From: Firmicutes bacterium HGW-Firmicutes-7
Lineage (GTDB): Bacteria; Bacillota; Clostridia; Lachnospirales; Vallitaleaceae
Assembly: GCA_002841375.1 (NCBI GenBank)
Contig: PGZO01000017.1
Location: forward strand, 1-64,000
Direction of reading: 5' to 3'
Length of the DNA: 64,000 nt
The stretch's first letter is position 1. Each line of letters begins with the position of its first letter. The translations under genes and the position numbers were made by a program. Under the pieces are notes generated by a model. It ran no database searches, had not been told where the DNA came from, and saw nothing but the letters and a program-made list of their open reading frames with translations. Shown piece by piece: positions 16,917-27,082 of this stretch.

Positions 16917-17972
16917 ATGAAAGCAAAACTCATCCTTGAAAATGGAATAATTTTTGAAGGAAAAGCTTTTGGACATCTAAAAGAAACTGTTGGAGAAGTC
17001 GTATTTAATACAAGCATGACGGGTTACCAAGAAGTTTTAACAGATCCATCGTATTATGGTCAAATCGTAACAATGACGTATCCATTAATCGGTAATTATG
17101 GTATTAATTTAGATGATTTAGAGTCAGATCAAGCAAAGGTAAGAGGCTTTATAGTTAGAGAAAAATGCAACAATCCCAACAATTGGCGTTGTGAATTTGA
17201 ACTTGAAGAGTATTTACAAAAAAATAGAATTATTGGACTAGAGGGTATCGATACAAGGGCATTGACAAAAATAATTAGAAATTATGGTACGATGAGAGGC
17301 ATAATCGCCGTTAGAGATTTAACTGAAAGTCAAATAAAGAGTAAATTAGACAGCTTCAATAACACCTTTGCAGTGAAAGAAGTATCAACCAAAGAAGTTA
17401 AGGTGCATGAAGGTGCTGGACAACATATAGCAGTAATGGATTTTGGAATTAAAAACAATATTATTAGATCTTTTAAAAAAAGAGGTTGTAAACTTACTAT
17501 TTTCCCAGCCATGGCCAAGTCAGAAGAAATACTAGCAAGTAACCCTGATGGAATTTTCCTTTCAAATGGACCAGGTGATCCAAAGGATCTTGGAGAAGTA
17601 ATCAATGAGCTTAAAAAATTAATCGGCCAAAAGCCAATTACTGGTATATGTTTGGGCCATCAATTATTAGCCCTTGCCTTAGGCGGAGATACAGAAAAAT
17701 TAAAATTTGGTCACAGAGGTGCGAATCATCCGGTAAAGGATTTGAAAACCAATCGTGTGATGATTACATCACAAAATCATGGTTATGTGGTTAAAGAAGA
17801 TGGACTACCAAAAGAGCTAGAAGTAACCCATATTAATTTGAATGATCATACAGTTGAAGGTATGAGACATAATGAATATCGAATTTATAGCATTCAATTT
17901 CATCCAGAGGCGAGCCCTGGACCACATGATACAGACGGTATATTCGATGAATTTATAGAGGCGATGAAATAG
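16917..17972 (+). CDS. carA: Carbamoyl-phosphate synthase small subunit
   Basis: Glutamine amidotransferase subunit, 351 residues, that passes ammonia to CarB. N-terminal CPSase small-chain domain with TGYQEVLTDPSY, then a class I glutaminase domain with SNGPGDP, the nucleophile in GICLGHQ and the His/Glu in QFHPEASPGP. It is 35 bp upstream of carB. Confidence 0.96.
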   Translation: MKAKLILENGIIFEGKAFGHLKETVGEVVFNTSMTGYQEVLTDPSYYGQIVTMTYPLIGNYGINLDDLESDQAKVRGFIVREKCNNPNNWRCEFELEEYLQKNRIIGLEGIDTRALTKIIRNYGTMRGIIAVRDLTESQIKSKLDSFNNTFAVKEVSTKEVKVHEGAGQHIAVMDFGIKNNIIRSFKKRGCKLTIFPAMAKSEEILASNPDGIFLSNGPGDPKDLGEVINELKKLIGQKPITGICLGHQLLALALGGDTEKLKFGHRGANHPVKDLKTNRVMITSQNHGYVVKEDGLPKELEVTHINLNDHTVEGMRHNEYRIYSIQFHPEASPGPHDTDGIFDEFIEAMK

Positions 17973-18007
17973 AGAAAAATAGACGATTAAAAAGGAAGGT
18001 GACCTAA

Positions 18008-21000
18008 GTGCCAAGAGATAATAGTATAAAAAAGGTTTTGGTAATTGGTTCAGGGCCAATAGTAATAGGACAGGCAGCCGAATTTGATTATTCTGGAACA
18101 CAGTGTTGTCAAGCGTTAAGAGAAGAAGGCGTGGAAACAGTTCTTATAAATAGCAATCCTGCAACCATTATGACAGATAAAGAAATTGCGGATCAAATAT
18201 ATATTGAACCATTAACGATTAAGTATTTGGAAAAAGTAATTGCAAAGGAACGACCAGATAGCTTAATAGCAGGCATGGGTGGACAAACAGGTCTTAACTT
18301 AGCCGTTGAGCTACACGATGAAGGTGTTTTAGAGAAATATAATGTAAGAGTAATCGGAACGCAAATTGAAGCAATTAAAGAAGGGGAAGACCGTGAAGAT
18401 TTTAAAAAGCTTATGGAAAGAATTGGTCAACCTGTTATAGAAAGTAAGATTGTAATAACGATGGAAGAAGGCGTTGAGTTTGCAGCGCAGATTGGATATC
18501 CAGTCGTTGTAAGGCCAGCTTATACCCTTGGTGGTTCAGGTGGTGGAATTGCAGAAGACCGTGAAGAACTCAAACAAATTTTAGCACAAGGTTTACAGTT
18601 AAGTCGAGTCGGTCAAGTATTACTTGAAAAATCAATCAAAGGCTGGAAAGAAGTTGAATACGAAGTAATGAGAGATAGCTTCGGTAATTGTATTACGGTT
18701 TGTAATATGGAAAATATCGATCCTGTAGGGGTACATACTGGAGATAGCATTGTTGTAGCCCCATCTCAAACGCTTTCTGATGTAGAATATCAAATGCTTA
18801 GAAAAGCATCCATTGACATTATAAATGCAATTAAAATCGAAGGAGGCTGTAATGTACAGCTTGCACTTCATCCACAATCTTTTGAATATGCAGTCATTGA
18901 AATTAACCCAAGAGTGAGTCGATCCTCGGCACTTGCATCAAAGGCAACAGGATATCCAATTGCAAAGGTGGCAACAAAAATTGCACTTGGGTACGGACTT
19001 GATGAAATTCAAAATGCCGTAACAAAGAAAACTACCGCGTGTTTTGAGCCTACATTAGACTATTGTGTAGTTAAAATTCCTAAGTGGCCCTTTGATAAGT
19101 TTAGAAGAGCTAAAAAAACCCTTGGAACAAAAATGATGGCTACTGGCGAGGTAATGGCTATAGGAAACACTTTTGAAGCAGCGCTTTTAAAGGCAGTACG
19201 ATCTTTGGAAATTGGACAATACTCCTTATACCATCCAAAGGCTGTTCTAAGAGATATGGACGAGCTAAAGAGACGTGTTCAAGTGCCAGATGATGAAAGA
19301 TTATTTGATCTTGCAGAAATGCTTAGAAGAAATTATAGAATTGACAAAGTATGTAGAATAACCGGAATGGATCCTTTTTTTGTAGACAAGATCAAAGGTA
19401 TTGTTGATGAAGAGGAACGATTAAGAGCAGTTTCCATAACAGATGTAAATAGAGAATGGATGTTAGATCTTAAAAAGAAGGGCTTTTCTGACAAAGCAAT
19501 AGCCGATTTTGTAGGATGCCTTCCAGTTGAAGTATACAATCTTAGAAGAGCTTATCAAATAAAAGCCGTGTTTAAAATGGTAGACACTTGTGGTGGTGAA
19601 TTTGAAGCAGTTTCTCCTTACTACTACTCAACTTATGATGAATACGATGAGGTTGAGGTAACAGATAAAAAGAAAGTTATGGTTATAGGTTCAGGACCCA
19701 TTCGAATTGGTCAAGGTATAGAATTTGATTATTGTTCAGTACACGGTATTATGGCACTGAAAAAAGCAGGGCTTGAAACAATCATTGTTAATAACAACCC
19801 TGAAACTGTAAGTACTGACTTTGATATAGCAGATAAGTTGTATTTTGAGCCATTAACGGAAGAAGATGTCCTTAACATTATTGAAAAAGAAAACCCTAGT
19901 GGCGTAATATTACAATTTGGTGGGCAAACAGCAATAAAATTGGCAAGTTTCCTAAGTGAAATGAAGGTTCCAATACTTGGAACAAAGCCTGAGCAAATAG
20001 ATGAAGCTGAAGATAGAGAAAAATTCGATGACCTAATGGAAAGGTTAGATATAAAGAGACCGAAGGGGAAAGCTGTTTGGAATCTTGAAGAAGGCTTACA
20101 GGAAGCGAAAAATCTTGGCTATCCTGTGCTCGTAAGACCCTCTTATGTACTTGGCGGGCAAGGAATGGAAATTACTTATAATGAAATTGAGTTAGAAAGA
20201 TATTTGGTTCAAGCGTTTGAAAGAGACCGCAAAAACCCAGTTCTAATTGACCGTTACTTAACTGGAAAAGAAATTGAAGTAGATGCGATTTGTGATGGCG
20301 AAAACATTCTAATACCTGGAATAATGGAACATTTAGAACGAGCTGGAATTCACTCGGGAGATAGCATATCAATTTATCCATCTCAAAATATTTCTCAGGA
20401 AATTAAGGATAAAATTTTAGTTCAGACAGAAAAAATAGCAGTCGCCTTAAAGGTCATTGGCATGATTAATATACAATATATTGAGTTTGAAGGGGAACTT
20501 TATATTATCGAGGTAAACCCTAGATCCTCAAGAACAGTACCTTATATTAGTAAGGTAACTGGTGTTCCAATGATTGAATTAGCTACAAGAATTATGTTAG
20601 GTGAGAAGCTTGTAAATCTAGGTTATGGAACTGGAACTTACAAGGAATCAGAACTAGTTGCCATTAAGGTGCCCGTATTTTCAACACAAAAGCTACCTGA
20701 TGTAGAAGTGAGCTTAGGCCCAGAAATGAGATCGACTGGAGAAGTTTTAGGGGTGGGAAAAACCTTTGAAGAGGCGCTATATAAAGGGTTTATAGCATCA
20801 GGAATGGGTGTTCTTAAAGGCGGCGGAACAATTCTCGCTACCATTAAGCCTTATGACCAAGCAGAATTTTTGCCGATCGCTAAAAGGTTTATTGAAATGG
20901 GCTATAGATTCGTTGCAACGGAAGGCACAGCAAAAATGCTTAATGAAAATGGAATAAAAGTGCAACAAGTTAAGAAAATTAGTGAAGGTGTTCCCAATAT

Positions 21001-21229
21001 ATTAGATATGATTAGAAGTGGTCTTATAGATATGGTTATCAATACACCAACAAAGGTGAATGATGTTACAAGAGATGGTTTTATAATAAGACGAGCTGCA
21101 ATTGAGGCTTCGGTGCCAGTACTCACCTCCTTAGATACTGCTAAAGGTATGCTTGGGATTATATGTACAAATATGACGGAAGAAGACACAGATATATATA
21201 ATTTGGGTATTCATAAAGAGGGGTATTAA
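18008..21229 (+). CDS. carB: Carbamoyl-phosphate synthase large subunit
   Basis: The 1073-residue protein has the two homologous ATP-grasp halves (first from [15 protein letters not shown], second from [15 protein letters not shown] near residue 560), the linker oligomerisation domain, and the C-terminal MGS-like allosteric domain (from about residue 935) that would bind regulatory nucleotides. It starts with GTG after an AAGGAAGG site. Only this carAB copy is seen, so it may serve both arginine and pyrimidine synthesis. Confidence 0.97.
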   Translation: MPRDNSIKKVLVIGSGPIVIGQAAEFDYSGTQCCQALREEGVETVLINSNPATIMTDKEIADQIYIEPLTIKYLEKVIAKERPDSLIAGMGGQTGLNLAVELHDEGVLEKYNVRVIGTQIEAIKEGEDREDFKKLMERIGQPVIESKIVITMEEGVEFAAQIGYPVVVRPAYTLGGSGGGIAEDREELKQILAQGLQLSRVGQVLLEKSIKGWKEVEYEVMRDSFGNCITVCNMENIDPVGVHTGDSIVVAPSQTLSDVEYQMLRKASIDIINAIKIEGGCNVQLALHPQSFEYAVIEINPRVSRSSALASKATGYPIAKVATKIALGYGLDEIQNAVTKKTTACFEPTLDYCVVKIPKWPFDKFRRAKKTLGTKMMATGEVMAIGNTFEAALLKAVRSLEIGQYSLYHPKAVLRDMDELKRRVQVPDDERLFDLAEMLRRNYRIDKVCRITGMDPFFVDKIKGIVDEEERLRAVSITDVNREWMLDLKKKGFSDKAIADFVGCLPVEVYNLRRAYQIKAVFKMVDTCGGEFEAVSPYYYSTYDEYDEVEVTDKKKVMVIGSGPIRIGQGIEFDYCSVHGIMALKKAGLETIIVNNNPETVSTDFDIADKLYFEPLTEEDVLNIIEKENPSGVILQFGGQTAIKLASFLSEMKVPILGTKPEQIDEAEDREKFDDLMERLDIKRPKGKAVWNLEEGLQEAKNLGYPVLVRPSYVLGGQGMEITYNEIELERYLVQAFERDRKNPVLIDRYLTGKEIEVDAICDGENILIPGIMEHLERAGIHSGDSISIYPSQNISQEIKDKILVQTEKIAVALKVIGMINIQYIEFEGELYIIEVNPRSSRTVPYISKVTGVPMIELATRIMLGEKLVNLGYGTGTYKESELVAIKVPVFSTQKLPDVEVSLGPEMRSTGEVLGVGKTFEEALYKGFIASGMGVLKGGGTILATIKPYDQAEFLPIAKRFIEMGYRFVATEGTAKMLNENGIKVQQVKKISEGVPNILDMIRSGLIDMVINTPTKVNDVTRDGFIIRRAAIEASVPVLTSLDTAKGMLGIICTNMTEEDTDIYNLGIHKEGY

Positions 21230-21230
21230 A

Positions 21231-22007
21231 ATGTGCGTAGATAAAAATGTGGGTAGGTCAAGTTGTAAAATAATTTATAATAATCAAATAGCTGAAGGCG
21301 TATACGAAATAGTATTTGAAAGCGCATCTATTTCGTCACTAGCTCAGCCAGGGCAATTTGTAAACTTATATAGTAGTATAGGTAGTAGGTTGCTGCCTAG
21401 ACCAATAAGTATATGTGAAGTTAATACGAAGGAACAATGGGTAAAGCTTGTTTATGCAGTGGTTGGAGATGGCACCAAGGAATTTTCAATGCTAGGAAAG
21501 GGTCAGACAATTGATGTGTTAGGGCCTGTAGGTAATGGATATGAGGTAGAGGCTTGCGAGACGAGTATTTTAGTTGGTGGAGGGGTAGGAACGCCACCGC
21601 TACTTGAGCTTGCAAAGAGGATAGAGGGCAAAAAGTTAATATATCTTGGTTTCAGAACGGGGTCCTATCTTGTAGAAGAGTTTAAGAAATATGGAGAAGT
21701 TCAAGTCGCTACTGACGATGGAAGTGAAGGTCATCATGGTACAGTGATCACGCTGATGAACCAAAATAATGCCGATGGTCAAAGAATTTATGCATGTGGG
21801 CCAAAGCCAATGCTAAAAGCACTTCAACAATGGGCAGGAGAAAGAAATATCCGGGCGCAGCTTTCTTTGGAAGAAAGAATGGGATGTGGATTTGGCGCTT
21901 GTGTTGGTTGTGTTTGTAAAATTAAAGCTAAAAATGAGCTGGGGTATACTTATAAAAAGGTTTGTAAGGATGGACCCGTATTTGATGCTAAGGAGGTGCT
22001 CTTTTGA
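21231..22007 (+). CDS. pyrK: Dihydroorotate dehydrogenase electron-transfer subunit
   Basis: A 258-residue FAD and [2Fe-2S] protein that carries electrons from PyrD to NAD. FAD-binding RPISI and NAD-binding GGGVGTPPL are visible, and the cluster cysteines lie in MGCGFGACVGCVC with a fourth in KKVCKDG. It starts one base after the carB stop and overlaps pyrD by 4 nt, ensuring balanced subunits. Confidence 0.95.
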   Translation: MCVDKNVGRSSCKIIYNNQIAEGVYEIVFESASISSLAQPGQFVNLYSSIGSRLLPRPISICEVNTKEQWVKLVYAVVGDGTKEFSMLGKGQTIDVLGPVGNGYEVEACETSILVGGGVGTPPLLELAKRIEGKKLIYLGFRTGSYLVEEFKKYGEVQVATDDGSEGHHGTVITLMNQNNADGQRIYACGPKPMLKALQQWAGERNIRAQLSLEERMGCGFGACVGCVCKIKAKNELGYTYKKVCKDGPVFDAKEVLF

Positions 22008-22909
22008 TGAATTTAAGTGTAAATATTGCAGGAGTGGAACTGAAGAATCCTGTTATGACGGCATCCGGTACCTTCGGTTCTGGAAAAGAATTTGAACAAT
22101 ATATTGATATAAATAGGTTAGGCGGAGTGATTGTAAAGGGCGTGGCAAATAAAGAGTGGCTAGGTAATCCGTCTCCAAGAATTGCCGAAACCTACGGTGG
22201 AATGCTAAATGCAGTTGGGCTGCAAAACCCTGGAATGGAAGTATTTATTAAGGAGGATATTCCTTTTTTAAGAAAATTTGACACGAAAATTATCGTAAAT
22301 GTTGTTGGTAGAACGATTTCGGATTATTGTGAGGTCGCTGAGAGGCTACAAAATGAAGATGTTGATTTATTAGAGTTAAATATTTCCTGCCCAAATGTAA
22401 AAGAGGGCGGCGTGGCCTTTGGGATTAGCCCACAAATGGCTGAGAAGATAACGAACGAAGTAAAGAAATATGCCAAGCAACCATTAATAGTTAAGTTAAG
22501 TCCTAATGTTACAGATATAGCAGAAATTGCAAGAGCTGTTGAAGCTGGAGGTGCAGATGCTGTTTCATTAATTAATACCTTAATAGGCATGAAAGTTGAT
22601 GTTCATAAGAGACAACCGGTTATAGCAAATAAGATTGCTGGCTTATCAGGACCTGCTATTAAGCCTGTTGCAGTTAGAATGGTATATCAAGTTGCTAAGG
22701 CTATACGTATTCCAATTATCGGCTTGGGCGGCATAATGACAGGTGAAGATGCGATTGAATTTTTAATGGTTGGTGCATCAGCAATTGCCGTTGGTACAGC
22801 TAATCTGTTGAATCCTAGAGCTACAATGAACATATTAGATGAGATAGAAACTTTTATGAAAACTAAAAAAATTCGTGACATTAAAGAAATAATTGGTATA
22901 ATAGAATAG
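22004..22909 (+). CDS. pyrD: Dihydroorotate dehydrogenase, catalytic subunit (class 1B)
   Basis: FMN enzyme, 301 residues, oxidising dihydroorotate to orotate. The N-terminal MTASGTFGSGKEF, the active-site NISCPNVKEGG with catalytic Cys, and the FMN phosphate-binding GLGGIMTGEDA are present. With PyrK it forms the NAD-dependent heterotetramer typical of anaerobic Gram-positives. ATG overlaps the pyrK stop (ATGA). Confidence 0.96.
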   Translation: MMNLSVNIAGVELKNPVMTASGTFGSGKEFEQYIDINRLGGVIVKGVANKEWLGNPSPRIAETYGGMLNAVGLQNPGMEVFIKEDIPFLRKFDTKIIVNVVGRTISDYCEVAERLQNEDVDLLELNISCPNVKEGGVAFGISPQMAEKITNEVKKYAKQPLIVKLSPNVTDIAEIARAVEAGGADAVSLINTLIGMKVDVHKRQPVIANKIAGLSGPAIKPVAVRMVYQVAKAIRIPIIGLGGIMTGEDAIEFLMVGASAIAVGTANLLNPRATMNILDEIETFMKTKKIRDIKEIIGIIE

Positions 22910-22980
22910 TGACATATGCGTGGGGGCGCATTATAGAGATACATAGAGGATTAAACTAATTGAAGAAAGGGAATGTTAAA

Positions 22981-23655
22981 ATGGAGCAATACAAGAAAGA
23001 TTTTATTGAGTTTATGGTAGGGTGTCAAGTTCTTACTTTTGGTGATTTCACAACAAAAAGTGGGAGGAAAACACCTTTTTTTGTAAACACAGGAAACTAT
23101 AAAACAGGAAGACAATTAAGCCAACTTGGCGACTATTATGCAAAGGCGATCAAAGAAAACTTCGGTACAGATTTTGAAGTGCTTTACGGCCCAGCTTATA
23201 AAGGAATACCATTAAGCGTTGCTACTTCAATTGCATTAGCTAATTCCTATGGTGCTGATGTTGCGTACTGTTCTAATAGAAAAGAAGCAAAGGACCATGG
23301 CGAAACGGGTGTGCTTTTAGGAAGCAAGCTTAAAGATGGTGACAGGGTAATTATAATAGAAGACGTAACTACAGCAGGAACTTCTATTTATGAAACGATG
23401 CCATTGTTAAAAGAAGCTGCAAACGTAGAGGTGTTGGGACTTATTATTTCAGTAGATAGAATGGAAAAAGGTAAGGCAGAAATAAGCGCATTAAATGAAT
23501 TAGCAGAAACCTTCAAGTTTAAAACCTGTTCAATTGTAACGATGGAGGAAGTAATTGGATATTTATATAACCGTAAAATTGATGGGATATGTTATATCGA
23601 TGATGAAATAAAAGAAAGAATTGTTGAATACTACAACCAATATGGTGCGAAATAG
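22981..23655 (+). CDS. pyrE: Orotate phosphoribosyltransferase
   Basis: Makes orotidine-5'-phosphate from orotate and PRPP. The 224-residue protein has the PRPP motif VIIIEDVTTAGTS and the flexible loop NRKEAKDHGETG. ATG 22981 follows a GAAAGGGA site; a TTG at 22960 is less likely. Last gene of the pyr operon, followed by two REP-like repeats. Confidence 0.95.
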   Translation: MEQYKKDFIEFMVGCQVLTFGDFTTKSGRKTPFFVNTGNYKTGRQLSQLGDYYAKAIKENFGTDFEVLYGPAYKGIPLSVATSIALANSYGADVAYCSNRKEAKDHGETGVLLGSKLKDGDRVIIIEDVTTAGTSIYETMPLLKEAANVEVLGLIISVDRMEKGKAEISALNELAETFKFKTCSIVTMEEVIGYLYNRKIDGICYIDDEIKERIVEYYNQYGAK

Positions 23656-23660
23656 GGGAG

Positions 23661-23718
23661 AAATAGGGGACAGGCACTTTTGTCCTGTGGAAATAGGGGA
23701 CAGTCCCCTTTGTCCTGA
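23661..23718. repeat. Two REP-like GGGGACAG...TGTCCT units
   Basis: Units at 23661-23688 and 23691-23718 each read aaatagggGACAG, a variable pyrimidine-rich spacer, then TTTGTCCTG. A partial copy precedes them at about 23649. The second unit contains the palindrome GGGGACAGTCCCC. Very similar short repeats are scattered in many clostridial genomes and are sometimes linked to REP-associated Y1 transposases. They sit where a pyrE terminator would be expected, and may act as one. Confidence 0.6.
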
Positions 23719-23743
23719 GCTATTAAGGAAAGGATGGTATATT

Positions 23744-24133
23744 ATGTCAAAATACGCATGGAGTAATGATTATTCGGTTGGTAATGAAATACTTGACCAA
23801 CACCATCGTAATTTAATTAAACTTTTTAATGATGCATATGAAACGATAAAAGAAAACAAGCCATTTACAGAAACAAATAAAATTCTTAGTGAGTTAACAA
23901 CCTATTCAATTTTTCATTTTTATGAAGAAGAGAAGATAATGAAGAATGTAGGTTACGCGGAATTAGAAAATCACAAAAAACAGCATAGCGAATTTATTTC
24001 AAAAATTAATGAATTTAAGAATAATATTTCAGCTGAAAATAGCACTTTAAATGAAGAGATTTTTTTGTTTTTGTATAATTGGTTGGTTAATCATATTTGC
24101 ATATCGGATAAAAAGTATGTTTCGGTAATTTAA
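23744..24133 (+). CDS. Bacteriohemerythrin
   Basis: A 129-residue four-helix protein with a di-iron oxygen-binding site. The ligand pattern is complete: WSNDYSVGNEILDQHH (5-20), FHFYEEEKIM (64-73), HKKQHSEF (83-90) and a C-terminal WLVNHICISD. In anaerobes such proteins bind or sense oxygen. The start at 23744 has an AAGGA site; the longer open frame reaching back into pyrE is not coding. Confidence 0.9.
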   Translation: MSKYAWSNDYSVGNEILDQHHRNLIKLFNDAYETIKENKPFTETNKILSELTTYSIFHFYEEEKIMKNVGYAELENHKKQHSEFISKINEFKNNISAENSTLNEEIFLFLYNWLVNHICISDKKYVSVI

Positions 24134-24155
24134 GAATTAATAGATCTATTAATAG

Positions 24156-24194
24156 AAAAGACAACTATTGTGTGTAAATAGTTGTCTTTTTATT
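24156..24194. terminator. Bidirectional terminator
   Basis: A perfect 13-bp stem (24156-24168 with 24178-24190) with A and T tracts on its two sides lies between the bacteriohemerythrin gene and the convergent cyclase gene. A separate 18-bp palindrome, attaatagatctattaat, lies just before it at 24136-24153. Confidence 0.85.
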
Positions 24195-24213
24195 AGTTAA
24201 ATGATGTAGCAAG

Positions 24214-26784
24214 CTAATTGTCCTTTTCTCTATACAGCCTTTTATTTTTATACATTTCTATGTCCGCTTGTTCAATTAAAGCATCAATGTTGTTACAGTT
24301 TTCCTTATTATATTGTGAAAATCCAGAACTAATTCCAATCACATAAGGTTTATTGCTATGTTGATTATATAGCGTAATGGCTTCATTAATTTTATTTAAT
24401 GTTTGTGTGACTTCTTCCATACTAATATTGTTAAATATAATTAAAAATTCATCTCCACCAAATCTACATAACATATCCACGCTACGCAGACTTGACGTTA
24501 CAAGTCGACATATTTCTTTAATTACATCATCTCCTGATCTATGACCAAACGTGTCATTAATCATTTTAAGATTATTAATATCAATAAAACAAACCGTTAC
24601 TTGCGACTTATCGTTACTTGGGTTCTCTAAAAGTGCAGCTAAATGTTCCATTCCAGCGCGTCTATTCGGAATTTTAGTTAGCGGATCCGTTAATGCATAG
24701 AGTCGTTCTTTTTCCTCAGCGACTTTTCTGATTCTAATGTTCTTATACATTAGGGATACAATGATACATAGCGCAGAAAATATGTAAATAAAGGCGATCA
24801 ATAGTTTTTTGTTATTATTATAAAAATCCGAGATGGTGCTAGGGGTATTAATGATGTTGCTTCCTATTGGTAAACTGTTGCTATTTATATTGAACTTTTT
24901 TAACATATTATAATCAAACATATATATATTTGGACTGTTTATTACTACGGGTATATCTGACGGGTTTTTCCCTTCAAGTATTTGTAATGCCATTTGCCCT
25001 ACTGTCTCACCATGCGTAACACCAGAAGTAAGTACACCTCCTAAGAGACCTTTTCCAAGATAAAAGTCCCATACGCCATAGATTGGTACACTAGCATGGG
25101 CTGAGATCATTTGTATGCTTTCATCATAGGAAAAGTTATTATTTGATTTATCTCTGTTGAAGGATAAAAGCAATATAATGCTGTCATCCTTGAGTGTCTC
25201 AACCTTTTTTTGAACCTCGGACATATTTATATCATCCCAAATTTCAAAGATCACCCTATCGCTATAATCGGGTATGAGTAAATGAAGATTTTTTATGTTT
25301 GCTTGTCCAGTCACAGAAGTATCATTTATAACTATAATTTTATTAATGGAAGGATTGATCTTAATGGCAACGTCTATTGTTCCCCTTAAATCATAAGATT
25401 CTACAACACCAGTAAAATTTTCTTTGTGCGCAAGCATTGATTCTTCAAAAAAATTAACCCCGCAGAAGATTGTTGGAACAGTCGCATAAATAGTATTATG
25501 ATATGTTTTAATAAAATTAAAAGCAACATCATCAGTAGTAATGATTAAATCAAAGTGCTTATTTTTGTATTTCCTAACGAGTAGTTCATATAAATTTTGT
25601 AGATACACCGGGTCGGTATTTTTTTGTACATCCATGAATTCATAAGTAAATTCAATATTATCAAGATTATCTTTTAGTGCAGACTTAATTCCTATTTCTA
25701 AGTCATCAGTCCACTTTAAACCTTTATTATAAGAGTTTAAAATTAAAATTTGCCTTTTTGACGTTTTTTCAAGATTTATGATTATACTGTTGAGAGGAAG
25801 CTCGTCTACTTTAATTCCAAATTTTTTTAGTTGGACGTAATCAAATTGATAGTGGGTAGTTTTTTCGGTTATAACAGGTATTTGAGAAGGGGCTACGCCA
25901 TTTAATACGCTAACAGCAATGGTTGCAGCAGTTTCACCTTGATAAAAACCACTTGTAAGTTTACCACCAATGATTCCATATCCTAAAGTGAAATCCCATA
26001 CACCATAAATAGGTGTCAAACTAGTATAACTTATTATGGAGGAGGCTTGGTTATATTCATAATGATTGCCTTCATTATCTTTGAAGTAAACCAGATATAA
26101 AATAATACTACCAGCTGGTAGATTTTGCGCTTTTTTAGTGATTTCATCAAGGTTAACGCCATCTAACTTTATAAAGTTCAATTGATCTTTATATTCGGGC
26201 ATTACCTTTGAGAATTCTTTCATAATAGAAGTGCCTGTGGTCGTATCATCATTAACGTAGTATATCGTGTTCGTATTTGGCTGATGTTCCAAAGCAATAT
26301 CAATTGTGGCACTAATATCAAAACCCTCTACGACTCCAGTAAACAACTTATTTTCGTTAAGCATATTCTGTTCAAAATAATTAACACCACAAAATACAAC
26401 AGGAGTATCTGGAAACAATACTTCACCATACGCTAAAAGAAAATTAAACGCAGGTTCGTCAGAGGATATAATTAAATCAAAATGTCTATTTTTGAATTTA
26501 TACTTATAGGTATCAAAAAGCGATTGAAGGTATTGATTATCAGTTACGCGTTGTGTATCCATAAATTCAACTTGAAGTTCAAGATTTATATCATTAGAGT
26601 TAAGTATTGATTTAATACCATCGTATATATCATCGCTCCATTTGTAACCTTTATGATAAGAATTAAGAAATAAGACAGTTTTCATTTCCGAAGAATCATC
26701 ATCGGCATGTACAACTTTTATTGAAGAACCAATAATAGATAATAACACTAAAGTTAATAGGAGGATCTGATAGTTCTTTTTCAT
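24214..26784 (-). CDS. Diguanylate cyclase with two tandem ABC-type substrate-binding sensor domains
   Basis: An 856-residue membrane protein: signal peptide (1-27), two copies of an ABC_sub_bind-like (PF04392-type) extracellular domain starting at LFLNSYHKGYKWSDD and ILNSYNKGLKWTDD (about 35-335 and 345-645), a membrane segment (about 660-682), and a GGDEF domain (about 700-850). The cyclase signature RFGGDEF is intact, and an RSVD inhibitory site lies five residues before it, so it should make c-di-GMP with feedback control. The sensor halves are clearly an internal duplication. They would bind a small ligand outside the cell and signal inward. Single gene unit. Confidence 0.88.
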   Translation of the reverse strand: MKKNYQILLLTLVLLSIIGSSIKVVHADDDSSEMKTVLFLNSYHKGYKWSDDIYDGIKSILNSNDINLELQVEFMDTQRVTDNQYLQSLFDTYKYKFKNRHFDLIISSDEPAFNFLLAYGEVLFPDTPVVFCGVNYFEQNMLNENKLFTGVVEGFDISATIDIALEHQPNTNTIYYVNDDTTTGTSIMKEFSKVMPEYKDQLNFIKLDGVNLDEITKKAQNLPAGSIILYLVYFKDNEGNHYEYNQASSIISYTSLTPIYGVWDFTLGYGIIGGKLTSGFYQGETAATIAVSVLNGVAPSQIPVITEKTTHYQFDYVQLKKFGIKVDELPLNSIIINLEKTSKRQILILNSYNKGLKWTDDLEIGIKSALKDNLDNIEFTYEFMDVQKNTDPVYLQNLYELLVRKYKNKHFDLIITTDDVAFNFIKTYHNTIYATVPTIFCGVNFFEESMLAHKENFTGVVESYDLRGTIDVAIKINPSINKIIVINDTSVTGQANIKNLHLLIPDYSDRVIFEIWDDINMSEVQKKVETLKDDSIILLLSFNRDKSNNNFSYDESIQMISAHASVPIYGVWDFYLGKGLLGGVLTSGVTHGETVGQMALQILEGKNPSDIPVVINSPNIYMFDYNMLKKFNINSNSLPIGSNIINTPSTISDFYNNNKKLLIAFIYIFSALCIIVSLMYKNIRIRKVAEEKERLYALTDPLTKIPNRRAGMEHLAALLENPSNDKSQVTVCFIDINNLKMINDTFGHRSGDDVIKEICRLVTSSLRSVDMLCRFGGDEFLIIFNNISMEEVTQTLNKINEAITLYNQHSNKPYVIGISSGFSQYNKENCNNIDALIEQADIEMYKNKRLYREKDN

Positions 26785-26897
26785 AGGGTCACCTCACAGC
26801 AGGTTAATATATATGCGCTTGTACTCAATATTATAGCATTATTATACATCGTTTTCAATATATTACCAACCATCTAGGTGCCTGTTTCGTTCAACGC

Positions 26898-26925
26898 TAT
26901 ATACCAGTTTCTAAATTGGTATATA
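26898..26925. promoter_or_regulatory. Inverted repeat between cyclase and glmM
   Basis: tatatacca (26898-26906) and tggtatata (26917-26925) form a perfect 9-bp inverted repeat with a 10-bp spacer, and ataccag recurs right after it. It lies between the divergent cyclase and glmM genes and could be an operator. No matching regulator is known. Confidence 0.4.
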
Positions 26926-26963
26926 CCAGAAGTGAAAAAAGTCATATTTTTACTTATTTTTCA

Positions 26964-26992
26964 TTGATGCCCCAATGCCCTAATGATATAAT
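26964..26992 (+). promoter_or_regulatory. glmM-glmS promoter
   Basis: TTGATG at 26964-26969 and TATAAT at 26987-26992 with a 17-bp spacer, about 90 bp before glmM. Confidence 0.65.
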
Positions 26993-27082
26993 CAATCCAG
27001 ACAGCATGTGAATCATACTGCCTTAGTAAAGTAATAGCACGACAAAAGCTTCATATTACATAAAGTTTGGAAGGAGTTCGTA

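Noticed and set aside
23621-23743. Upstream extension of the bacteriohemerythrin frame into pyrE
   Set aside because: The extension would run through the REP-like repeats; the ATG at 23744 has a ribosome binding site and gives the normal hemerythrin N-terminus.
26785-27082. glmS ribozyme before glmM
   Set aside because: I looked for the conserved catalytic core elements and cleavage-site region and did not find them.
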